From positions 1 to 64,000 of the forward strand of contig CAVSDB010000001.1 of NCBI GenBank assembly GCA_963726755.1: a stretch of DNA of 64,000 nt. Reading direction: 5' to 3'. This DNA comes from DATKIY01 sp963726755 (lineage in GTDB: Bacteria; Actinomycetota; Actinomycetes; JAHEKZ01). Shown in pieces: positions 53,928 through 62,452 of this stretch (positions are counted from its first letter, which is position 1; each line of letters begins with the position of its first letter). The notes below the pieces were generated by a model. The model did no database searches, was not told the DNA's origin, and saw nothing but the letters and a program-made list of their open reading frames with translations. The position numbers and the translations under genes are program-made.

Positions 53928-55354
53928 ATGTCACTGTCCAGTACAACCACCGGTGGTCTGACCGCAGGCGACGCCATCACCGTCTCGACCGACGCTGACC
54001 TGGCTCGCATGGACGACCTGATCGTCGAGCAAGAAGCGATCATGCTCAAGCGCACCGCGCGGTCACAGGCGATGCGCAAAGAGGCCGAGGACGTACTCGC
54101 TGGCGGTGTCGCGTCGAGTTGGCAGGACGCCCCACCATGCGCGGTGTGGATCGACTACGGCAAGGGCTCACGTATCTGGGACGTCGACGGCACTGAGTAC
54201 TCGGACTTCCACGGCGGCTTTGGCGTCGGTGTTGCTGGTCATGCGCACCCGGCAGTTGTCGCAGCGGTTCAGGAGCGTGTCACCAAGGGCACGCACTTTG
54301 CGCAGCCGACCGAAGACGCGATCGTCGTCGGACGTGAACTTGCGAAGCGTTTCGGACTGCCGCTGTGGCGCTACAACAACTCGGGCACCGAGTCGACGAT
54401 GGACGCATTCCACCTCATGCGCGTCGCGACTGGTCGCAACAAGGTCATCAAGGTCGAGGGCAGCTACCACGGCCACCACGACTCCGCTCAGGTCTCGGTG
54501 TACCCACGGCCGAAGAGGCTGGATCGGTCGAGGCGCCGAACTCGGTGCGTTACAGCACTGCCATCCCCGACCCCATGGCGCAACTGACCGTCATCGTGCC
54601 CTTCGGCAACCTGGCGGCGGTCGAGCTCGCGCTTGAGACGCACAAGGGCGACATCGCAGGCATGATCGTCGAACCGGTCATGATGAACGTCGGGATGATC
54701 CCGCCGCCCGACGGTTACCTGTCTGACTTGAAGGACCTGCTGCACAAGCACGGCGCCTGGTTGACCTTCGACGAGGTAAAGACTGGCTTCGGGTTGGCGT
54801 ACGGCGGCGCCACCGAGTTGCTCGGTGTAACGCCGGACCTCGTGTGCACTGCCAAGGCGATGGCCGGTGGCCTACCTTGCGGCGCGATTGGTGGCGTGCC
54901 CGAACTCATGGGACTGATCGCCGACCGTACGTACGAGCAGGTGGGCACGTTCAACGGCAACCCGCTGACCATGGCGGCAGCCAAGGCCACGTTGCAGGAC
55001 GTCTACACCGAGGACGCGTACCGTCACCTGACTGCGTTGCGTGAGGCGCAGGTCAGCGGTTGCGAGGACATTCTTAAGCGCTACTCGCTGCCGGGCTTCG
55101 TCCGTGCGTTCGGCGCCAAGGGCGCGGTCATCTTCACTGAGGAGCTCAACAACTACCGCGACTTCCTCGAGTACGACGACCAATGGGGCAACGCGCACTG
55201 GCTGTACCAGCACAACGGCAACGTCTTCCTGCCGCCGTGGGGCAAGTGCGAGCAGTGGACGATGTCGGTGCAGCACAACATGGAAGACGTCAACCGGTTC
55301 GTTCGCAACCTTGAGGCGTTGGCCAGCGCTGTCCGCGGCGGAGCAGTCGCTTAG
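53928..55354 (+). CDS. Class III PLP-dependent aminotransferase (GSA-aminomutase-like), frameshift near 54510
   Basis: About 475 residues. ATG 53928 is chosen because GAGGAA lies five bases upstream. SRIWDVDGTEYSDFHGGFGV, FGLPLWRYNNSGTESTMDAF and KVEGSYHGHHDS lead to a frame change near 54510; the second frame has IVEPVMMNVGMIPP, LTFDEVKTGFG and the PLP lysine in CTAKAMAGGLPCGAIGG. This group is near glutamate-1-semialdehyde aminomutase but lacks the hem gene context. With a polyamine-type importer it probably transaminates an omega-amino compound. Follows the oxidoreductase by 55 bases. Confidence 0.88.
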
Positions 55355-55377
55355 TCTCGCCAGAGCGTCCTTACTCC

Positions 55378-55410
55378 CAGGAAACCCACAGGAAACTTTC
55401 AGGATGTTTG
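55378..55410 (+). promoter_or_regulatory. Three 11 bp direct repeats upstream of the two-component operon
   Basis: CAGGAAACCCA, CAGGAAACTTT and CAGGATGTTTG follow one another with exact 11-base periodicity, the arrangement bound by OmpR/PhoB-type regulators. The regulator gene begins 27 bases later, so autoregulation is likely. Confidence 0.7.
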
Positions 55411-55436
55411 GCGGTTAGGCAGCCGAAACTGGGTGG

Positions 55437-56150
55437 GTGACTACTGAGCCAGCATCTGAAGCCCGACTCTTGGTCGTCGACGACGAGCCCAACATCGTCG
55501 AGTTGCTTGCCGCCTCGCTCCGGTTCTCAGGCTTCGAGGTGGCGACTGCCCCTGGGGGGCGGGAGGCGCTCGACCTGCTCGAGGAGTATGAACCCGATCT
55601 GATCGTCCTCGACGTCATGATGCCTGGCATCGATGGTTTGACGGTGGTGCGCCGACTGCGTGAGAGAGGAGAGCAAGTCCCAGTCATCTTGTTGACCGCT
55701 CGGGACGCGACCGAGGATCGAGTGGCTGGGCTTACGGTTGGGGGCGACGATTACATCGTCAAGCCCTTCAGCCTCGAAGAGGTAGTTGCCCGGATTCGGG
55801 CAGTGCTTCGACGGACCGGAGTGACGTCGCAAGAAGCCCCCGCAGCCCTGTCGATACTGGACGTGACGCTAGATGACGAGGCCCATGAGGTCTGGAAGGC
55901 CGACCACCTCGTTTCGTTGTCTCCCACTGAATACAAGTTGCTTCGCTACTTACTCGTTAACCAGGGCAGAGTGGTGAGCAAGGCTCAGATCCTTGACCAC
56001 GTTTGGTCCTATGACTTCGGCGGTGACACCAATGTCGTCGAGTCCTATATCTCATATTTGCGCAAGAAGGTCGATACCACACAACCGCGATTGATCCACA
56101 CCATTCGCGGTATCGGCTACGTGATGCGTGTGCCTCGGGAGACACCATGA
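55437..56150 (+). CDS. OmpR-family response regulator
   Basis: 237 residues, GTG 55437. Receiver domain with the acidic pair Asp15/Asp16, phospho-acceptor Asp59 (DLIVLDVMMPG), Thr in LLTARD and Lys in YIVKPFS. The winged helix contains LSPTEYKLLRYLLVNQGRVV, ILDHVWSYDF and HTIRGIGYVMRV. Closely resembles the TcrA/TrcR-like regulators of actinobacteria. It overlaps the kinase gene (ATGA) and probably controls the exporter genes downstream and its own promoter. Confidence 0.95.
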   Translation: MTTEPASEARLLVVDDEPNIVELLAASLRFSGFEVATAPGGREALDLLEEYEPDLIVLDVMMPGIDGLTVVRRLRERGEQVPVILLTARDATEDRVAGLTVGGDDYIVKPFSLEEVVARIRAVLRRTGVTSQEAPAALSILDVTLDDEAHEVWKADHLVSLSPTEYKLLRYLLVNQGRVVSKAQILDHVWSYDFGGDTNVVESYISYLRKKVDTTQPRLIHTIRGIGYVMRVPRETP

Positions 56151-57646
56151 GCACACTGGCTCCACCTGAGGCGACGTTGAAGCGATCGCTTCGTGAGCGA
56201 ACCCCACTTCGCACCCAGCTCGTAATAGTCACGCTGGTTCTGGCCGCAGCCACAGTGTTACTCGTAGCGTCGCTGAGTGCTTGGCTGCTGCGCAGTTATC
56301 TCTACGACCGAGTCGATCAGCAACTCTTCGACTCGGTGCGGCCGTTGGTGTCGAGCGGACAAGCCGGGCCGGAAATGCCGATGCACAACCCGTTGCCTGG
56401 CGGATTTGTGCCCCCTGTTGCTTACTTCGGTCAGGTCTACGACGCCCAGGGGAGGGTGCTGTCGAACCTGGGCGTTTCGCCGGGCACCACCTCTGGCGCG
56501 CCAAACCTGCCAACCTTCGACACCGCCGCCGTTGTGGCGCACGACGGTCGCCCATTCACGGTGTCGGGTGACGGTGGCCAGGACTGGCGCGTGTTGGTGC
56601 TGCCGGTGAATGGGGGGCCGTCACCGGATGCTGCGTCCGTCGCTATCGGTGTTCCGCTGCAGGGGATCCAGGCGACCTGGACTCGACTGCTGCTCGTGGA
56701 CGGTGTAGTTGCAGGTCTTGCGCTACTGGCTCTCGCGGTGATTGCCCGTTGGGTGGTAGGGGCGAGCCTGCGACCGCTGAGCGACATCGAGCAGACCGCG
56801 CACGCCATTGCAGCCGGAGACCTGACGAAGCGCGTGGACAACGACATTCCCGACACCGAGGTCGGGCGTCTGGGTGCCTCGTTGAACGGAATGCTTGAAA
56901 GAATCGAGTCGGGGTTCACCGCCCAACAGTCATCTGAGCGGGCCGCGAAGGAATCAGAGCAAAAAATGCGGCAGTTCGTAGCCGATGCCAGCCACGAACT
57001 GCGAACTCCGCTCACCGCCATTCGAGGCTACGCAGAGCTTTACCGCCAGGGCGCCGTCTCAAAACCCGAGCAAACTGCTGACGCCATGAACCGGATTGAG
57101 CGGACGGCGGTACGCATGGGCCTAATCGTCGACGACCTGTTGTTACTAGCCCGACTAGATCAGCAGCGACCGTTGATGCAAGAACGCATCGATCTCGATC
57201 GGCTCGTCAACGACGTATTGAGCGATCTCGGATCGTTGGCGAACGACCATGAAGTTGTGGCGACGCCTCGGGACCGAACACCAGCAGCCGTCGTACTCGG
57301 TGATCCCGAACGGCTCGCTCAGGTGTTCACCAATCTCATCAGTAACGCGTTGCAGCACACACCTGACGGTACGCGGGTGCTCGTGAGAGTCGACTCGCAG
57401 GCAGAGGGGATCGTGTCATTCGAAGTTAGCGATAACGGACCGGGCATGACGCAGGAGCAGGCGGCGCATGCGTTCGACCGCTTCTACCGTGCCGAGGAGT
57501 CACGAACTCGAGCGACCGATGTTCAGGGAAGTGGCTTGGGCTTGGCGATCGTTGACGCACTGGTTCGCGCCCATGGAGGTGCCGTCGAGTTGACGTCGGT
57601 GACGGGTGAAGGGACGCGCGTTGTCGTGACGCTGCCGTCGGCGTAG
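56147..57646 (+). CDS. Sensor histidine kinase
   Basis: 499 residues. First helix VIVTLVLAAATVLLVASLSAWLL, an extracytoplasmic domain of about 150 residues rich in Pro and Gly, second helix LLLVDGVVAGLALLALAVIA, a HAMP linker, then the dimerisation domain with phospho-acceptor His283 (DASHELRTPLTAIRGY). The ATPase carries NLISNALQHTP (N box), VSDNGPGMTQEQ (G1), FYRAEESRT and GSGLGLAIV (G2). Orthodox EnvZ/TcrY-type kinase. Its sensory domain has no recognised ligand fold. Confidence 0.95.
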   Translation: MSTLAPPEATLKRSLRERTPLRTQLVIVTLVLAAATVLLVASLSAWLLRSYLYDRVDQQLFDSVRPLVSSGQAGPEMPMHNPLPGGFVPPVAYFGQVYDAQGRVLSNLGVSPGTTSGAPNLPTFDTAAVVAHDGRPFTVSGDGGQDWRVLVLPVNGGPSPDAASVAIGVPLQGIQATWTRLLLVDGVVAGLALLALAVIARWVVGASLRPLSDIEQTAHAIAAGDLTKRVDNDIPDTEVGRLGASLNGMLERIESGFTAQQSSERAAKESEQKMRQFVADASHELRTPLTAIRGYAELYRQGAVSKPEQTADAMNRIERTAVRMGLIVDDLLLLARLDQQRPLMQERIDLDRLVNDVLSDLGSLANDHEVVATPRDRTPAAVVLGDPERLAQVFTNLISNALQHTPDGTRVLVRVDSQAEGIVSFEVSDNGPGMTQEQAAHAFDRFYRAEESRTRATDVQGSGLGLAIVDALVRAHGGAVELTSVTGEGTRVVVTLPSA

Positions 57647-57770
57647 CGGGATCCGGCCCGCTGGAACTGGCAGCCCGATCACACCTGGCTCCCAGGGTTC
57701 TCCAAGGATTCGTGCCTTCAATGGTGGTCTCAGCAGACGCATCACATCCGATCGAGGCGAAGGAATCCTG

Positions 57771-58397
57771 ATGGCAGATCAACAAGCCACCGAACCCATT
57801 GAGCCACCTCTTGGCAGCGACAACCGCGACGTGCATTCGAAACGATCCAACTCCTTAGTGCTCGCCGTGGTCGCAGGGGTCGCTGGGGCCGTCCTCATCG
57901 GTGGTGTCGGGATCGCCCTTGGGGCAACCATGTCGGACAACGATGGTGGACCCGCGCAGGTAGACGTCCCAAACGCGATGCCTCAGCAGGGCTTCCCCGG
58001 GAGCGGCAGCCAGGCCGGTGTGCCTGGTGGCGGGATGCCAGGTGGCATGCCAGGAGGGCCGATGAACGCGCTACCGGGCACTAATCCCATGGGCGGCACG
58101 ACATTGCACGGGACGTTCGTGGTCCAGGACCAGTCGGGGGACACCCAGACCCGGTTGACGCAGATCGGTGACATTACTGCGCTCTCGGCCAACTCGATCA
58201 GTGTCAAGTCGACCGATGGCTTTGCAGCCACCTACGCGATCAACGACAACACGCAGGTCGGCGTTGGTGAACCCGGTGGATCTGATGCTGTGGATGAGTT
58301 GAAGGTCGGGGACTCGGTGCAGGTGATCGGCGAGCGCAGCAATGGCGACGAGGTTGCACTGTCCGTCATGCGACACCCGAATCCGACGAGCCACTGA
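57771..58397 (+). CDS. Membrane-anchored DUF5666-like protein with Met/Gly/Pro-rich linker
   Basis: 208 residues. A cytoplasmic start, one helix (LVLAVVAGVAGAVLIGGVGIAL), then a low-complexity stretch of Pro, Gly and Met (QQGFPGSGSQAGVPGG, MPGGMPGGPMNALPG), and a C-terminal beta domain (DITALSANSISVKSTDGFAA, DELKVGDSVQVIGERS) of the DUF5666 OB-like type. It lies between the kinase and the MacB-type permease, so it may be the extracytoplasmic adaptor or sensor partner of that exporter; this is inferred from position. Confidence 0.78.
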   Translation: MADQQATEPIEPPLGSDNRDVHSKRSNSLVLAVVAGVAGAVLIGGVGIALGATMSDNDGGPAQVDVPNAMPQQGFPGSGSQAGVPGGGMPGGMPGGPMNALPGTNPMGGTTLHGTFVVQDQSGDTQTRLTQIGDITALSANSISVKSTDGFAATYAINDNTQVGVGEPGGSDAVDELKVGDSVQVIGERSNGDEVALSVMRHPNPTSH

Positions 58398-58407
58398 GGG
58401 GTTGACG

Positions 58408-59805
58408 ATGTTCTTCACTTATCTGTGGCGCGAGTTGTTGCGTCGCAAACGTCAGACGATGCTCGTGGTCGCGGCATTGGGGCTGGCCGTAGGACTGGTC
58501 GTGACCGTGAGTGCCACCACTTCAGGGGTGCAGGCCGCGCAGGACGAGGTCCTCGGCTCGCTCTACGGGGTGGGTACCGATCTGACGGTCACCCGGACCG
58601 CAGTGGAGCCAGGGGATGGGAACGGAGCGCAGTTCCAGTTCGGCCCTCCTGACCAGGCTGATCAGCGACAGAAAGTCAGCGGCTCTCGGCTCATGATGCG
58701 TCCCGGTGCACAATCCCTCGCGGCTTCCAGTGTTAAGAAGGTCGCGGGGCTTGACGGTGTCTCGTCCGCCGTCGGCGTCCTCGTGCTCGACAGCGTCAAT
58801 CTTGATGGCATCCTGGGACAGGCTCCCAGCACGTCTATGCCTGGCGGCGTGCCATCGACTCCGCAAGGAGGGACTGCCAGCAATCTGTCTGTTGGGGTTG
58901 ATTCGGTAAATGGTGTTGACACCTCGACGACCGCTATCGGCCCGCTATCGGCCGCAGACATCGTGGACGGTCGCGGGTTCTCCAGTTCAGACAAGGACGC
59001 CCTGGTGGCGCAGGTCGACCAGACGTATGCGACCGCGAATGAGGTCAAGGTCGGCGATCGAATCGAGGTCGGCGGGAAGAAGTTCGAAGTAGTTGGCATC
59101 GTGGCCTCCAATACCGGGGGCGAAACCACGGCAGCCGACATCTATATTCCGCTGGCTCGCGCTCAACAACTGGCGCACCTCGGCGACAAAGTGTCAACGC
59201 TCTACGTCGAGGCATCTAGTTCGGACCAGATCGAGGCGGTCAGCTCGGACATTTCCCGCTCGTTGTCGGATGTGACGGTCAGCACGAGCGAGGACCTGGC
59301 GAACCAGGTCAGTGGGTCGCTGGCTAGTGCCTCCACGTTGGTTACGGGCATGGGTCGGTGGCTGTCGGTAGCTGTCGTACTCGCTGCGGTCTTGCTAGCG
59401 GCGTTGTTGACGCTGTCGTCGGTGTCCCGACGGGTACGCGAGTTCGGCACGCTCAAGGCGATTGGTTGGCCGAGCCGCAGAGTTGTTGGCCAAGTTTTGG
59501 GTGAGGCCAGCGTGCAAGGGTTACTTGGAGGGCTGGCCGGAATCGTTCTCGGACTGGTGGGGATTTCCGTCGTAAACGCTGTTGCCCCCGAGTTGTCAGC
59601 AACGGTGGGCACATCGGAGCTGCCAGGTCCGATGTCCGAACAGTTGCAGCGCGTTGCGTCAGTAGCGCTTCATGCCACTGCCTCCCCCCAAGTAATGGTG
59701 CTAGCGGTTGCTGTGGCGATCGCAGGAGGCGTCATTGCTGGCTTGTTCGGAGGTTGGCGTGCGTCAAGAATGCGGCCGGCTGTCGCACTTCGCAGCATCG
59801 ATTGA
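58408..59805 (+). CDS. MacB/FtsX-type ABC transporter permease
   Basis: 465 residues from ATG 58408; the open frame extends upstream into the preceding gene and was not used. The first helix (MLVVAALGLAVGLVVTVSA) is followed by a large extracytoplasmic domain of about 280 residues, then the FtsX core: VAVVLAAVLLAALLTLSSVS, RREFGTLKAIGWPSRRVVG-type loop, and two further helices. This topology belongs to MacB-like mechanotransmission exporters, which drive extracytoplasmic events such as lipoprotein or peptide export. Pairs with the next gene. Confidence 0.92.
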   Translation: MFFTYLWRELLRRKRQTMLVVAALGLAVGLVVTVSATTSGVQAAQDEVLGSLYGVGTDLTVTRTAVEPGDGNGAQFQFGPPDQADQRQKVSGSRLMMRPGAQSLAASSVKKVAGLDGVSSAVGVLVLDSVNLDGILGQAPSTSMPGGVPSTPQGGTASNLSVGVDSVNGVDTSTTAIGPLSAADIVDGRGFSSSDKDALVAQVDQTYATANEVKVGDRIEVGGKKFEVVGIVASNTGGETTAADIYIPLARAQQLAHLGDKVSTLYVEASSSDQIEAVSSDISRSLSDVTVSTSEDLANQVSGSLASASTLVTGMGRWLSVAVVLAAVLLAALLTLSSVSRRVREFGTLKAIGWPSRRVVGQVLGEASVQGLLGGLAGIVLGLVGISVVNAVAPELSATVGTSELPGPMSEQLQRVASVALHATASPQVMVLAVAVAIAGGVIAGLFGGWRASRMRPAVALRSID

Positions 59806-59838
59806 TCCCTAGTTCAACAGGCAACGAGGAGACCTTAG

Positions 59839-60525
<687 letters not shown>

Positions 60526-60532
60526 GGATCGA

Positions 60533-61477
60533 CTACGACTCTTTGAGGCTTACTTCGCGCAGTTTGGGGTTGAGCACCTCATCCAGGGCGTACCCGCACA
60601 TCGTGAACGCCAGTGTTACCGCGACGACCATCAGCCCTGGCGGCGTCAGCCACCACCAGTACTGATTGGTCATCGCTCCACCAGCAAATGCGTCCTGAAT
60701 GACGGTGCCCCATGAGATGGCTGTTGGATCGCCGAGGCCGAGGATCGACAGCGTGGTCTCGGTCAGGATCGCGATGGCGACGGTAAGTACCGCGTTGGCG
60801 AAGATCACCGGTGAAACGTTCGGCAGTACGTGCTTGGTAAGGATCGACCAGTTGCTCGCGCCCAGGACGCGAGCTCGTTCGACGTATGGCCGCGACCGAA
60901 CGCTCAACGCCTGCGCCCGGATCAGTCGAGCCGGCTGGGCCCACGATGTCACGCCGATGACGAGGATCACGATCCAGATACTTGCGCCCAAGATTGCCGA
61001 CAAAACGATGGCCAACACCAGCCACGGGATCACCAGGAACCAGTTGGTGAGCGCGTTCAGGCCAGTGTCAATCTTGGTGCCTCCGAAGTAACCCGAAACG
61101 ACGCCGATAGAGGCGCCAAGTCCCATCGCCACAACAGTCGCCGTGATGCCGACAAGGAGTGAGACTCGCGAACCCGCAATGATCAGCGAAAGCACCGATC
61201 GGCCGAAGTTGTCGGTGCCAAGTGGGTACCCGGCGTAGGGCGGATGGTTGGGCAGTCCGCTTGCGGTCGCTGGTTCTAACTGATCGGCGCTGACCAGGAA
61301 CGGTGACGCGAGTGCAAGCACGATGAACGCGACCAGAATGGACAGTCCAATCATGCCGTCACGGTTGTGTCGGTAGATGGCCCAGTTCGTTGTCAGTGCG
61401 TGCCGTCGACGATTCCATGCCAGACGTCGAGGACTCTCCGGGACGGTCGCTTCGGGGGCCGTGGAGTCGATCGCCAT
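60533..61477 (-). CDS. Oligopeptide-type ABC transporter permease (OppC/DppC-like)
   Basis: 314 residues, ATG 61477 with GAGGAAG upstream. N-terminal basic domain, first helix GLSILVAFIVLALASPFLV, then six helices and the BPD loop VERARVLGASNWSILTKHVL. GTDNFGRSVLSLIIAGSRVSL is the conserved OppC/DppC stretch. Convergent with the MacB ATPase (eight bases apart) and starts one base after the OppB-like stop. Confidence 0.93.
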   Translation of the reverse strand: MAIDSTAPEATVPESPRRLAWNRRRHALTTNWAIYRHNRDGMIGLSILVAFIVLALASPFLVSADQLEPATASGLPNHPPYAGYPLGTDNFGRSVLSLIIAGSRVSLLVGITATVVAMGLGASIGVVSGYFGGTKIDTGLNALTNWFLVIPWLVLAIVLSAILGASIWIVILVIGVTSWAQPARLIRAQALSVRSRPYVERARVLGASNWSILTKHVLPNVSPVIFANAVLTVAIAILTETTLSILGLGDPTAISWGTVIQDAFAGGAMTNQYWWWLTPPGLMVVAVTLAFTMCGYALDEVLNPKLREVSLKES

Positions 61478-61478
61478 C

Positions 61479-62442
61479 TCAGACTTCCTCAATGCGCGGG
61501 TCGAGGAAGCCGTAAGTCAGGTCCGCGATCAGGTTGGCGATCACGACGGCAATACTGCTGATGAGAAACACCCCTTGCAGAACGGGGTAGTCGTAGGCAT
61601 CGATCGCGTGATACGTCAGCAGTCCGATTCCGGGGTAACTGAACACCGTCTCAATAACGATCGCGCCGCCGAGCACGAACCCGAAGCTCAACACGATCAG
61701 CGTGAAGCTCGGCAGGAACGCGTTGGGGATCCCGTGACGACGTCGAATCATCGACTCGGTGAGTCCGTGGGCGCGCACGGCACCGATGAAGTCTTCATCC
61801 TTGACCTCGATCAACGAGGAGCGCATCACGATCATGTACGACGCGCCGTACCCCAATGCCAAAGTCGCCGCAGGCAACACCAGGTGGTTCAGCACGTCGA
61901 CGACATGGTTCACCCCTGTGAGGTCACCTCCGCTGTCGTAGCCGCTCACCGGGAACCACTGCAGGTAAACAGCGAAGATGACGATGAGCATCATTCCTAG
62001 CCAGCCTTCAGGCGTGGAATACAAGGTGAGTGAGCCGTAGGTGCTGGACCTGTCGAACCGGCTGCCACGGCGCCAACCGCCCTTGATGCCCATAAGCAGG
62101 CCGACGGACGATGGCGATGGTTGTCCCGACGCCGACGAGCAGAATCGTCGGCCACAACGCGGCGCCGATCTGATCGACCACAGGAGGGCCCTCGTAAGAC
62201 GTGCCGAGGTGTCCAGTGATCGTTTCTCGCAGGTACTTCCAGTACTGGGTGAACAGCGGGTCGTCCAACCCGAACAACTTGCGTTGCTCTGCTACCTGGT
62301 CGGCAGTCAGTTTCTGGCTTCGTGCGAGTAGCCCGGCCGGGTCCCCGGGCATGATGCGAAACAGGAAGAAGTTGAACGTCAGCACGAAGAAGACGGTGAT
62401 GATCGCCCATCCGAGTTTGCGGGCGATGTATCGCGCCTTCAC
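61479..62442 (-). CDS. Oligopeptide-type ABC transporter permease (OppB/DppB-like), frameshift near 62110
   Basis: GTG 62442 opens with YIARKLGWAIITVFFVLTFN, MPGDPAGLLARSQKLTADQV and FGLDDPLFTQYWKYLRETI, the OppB pattern. Near 62110 one extra base (ATCGTCCGTCGG) throws the frame; dropping it gives VVGLLMGIKGGWRRGSRFD and the rest to 61479, with the loop VRAHGLTESMIRRRHGIPNA and LGGAIVIETVFSYPGIGLL. About 320 residues in total. Confidence 0.9.
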
Positions 62443-62452
62443 CGCTGACCCC

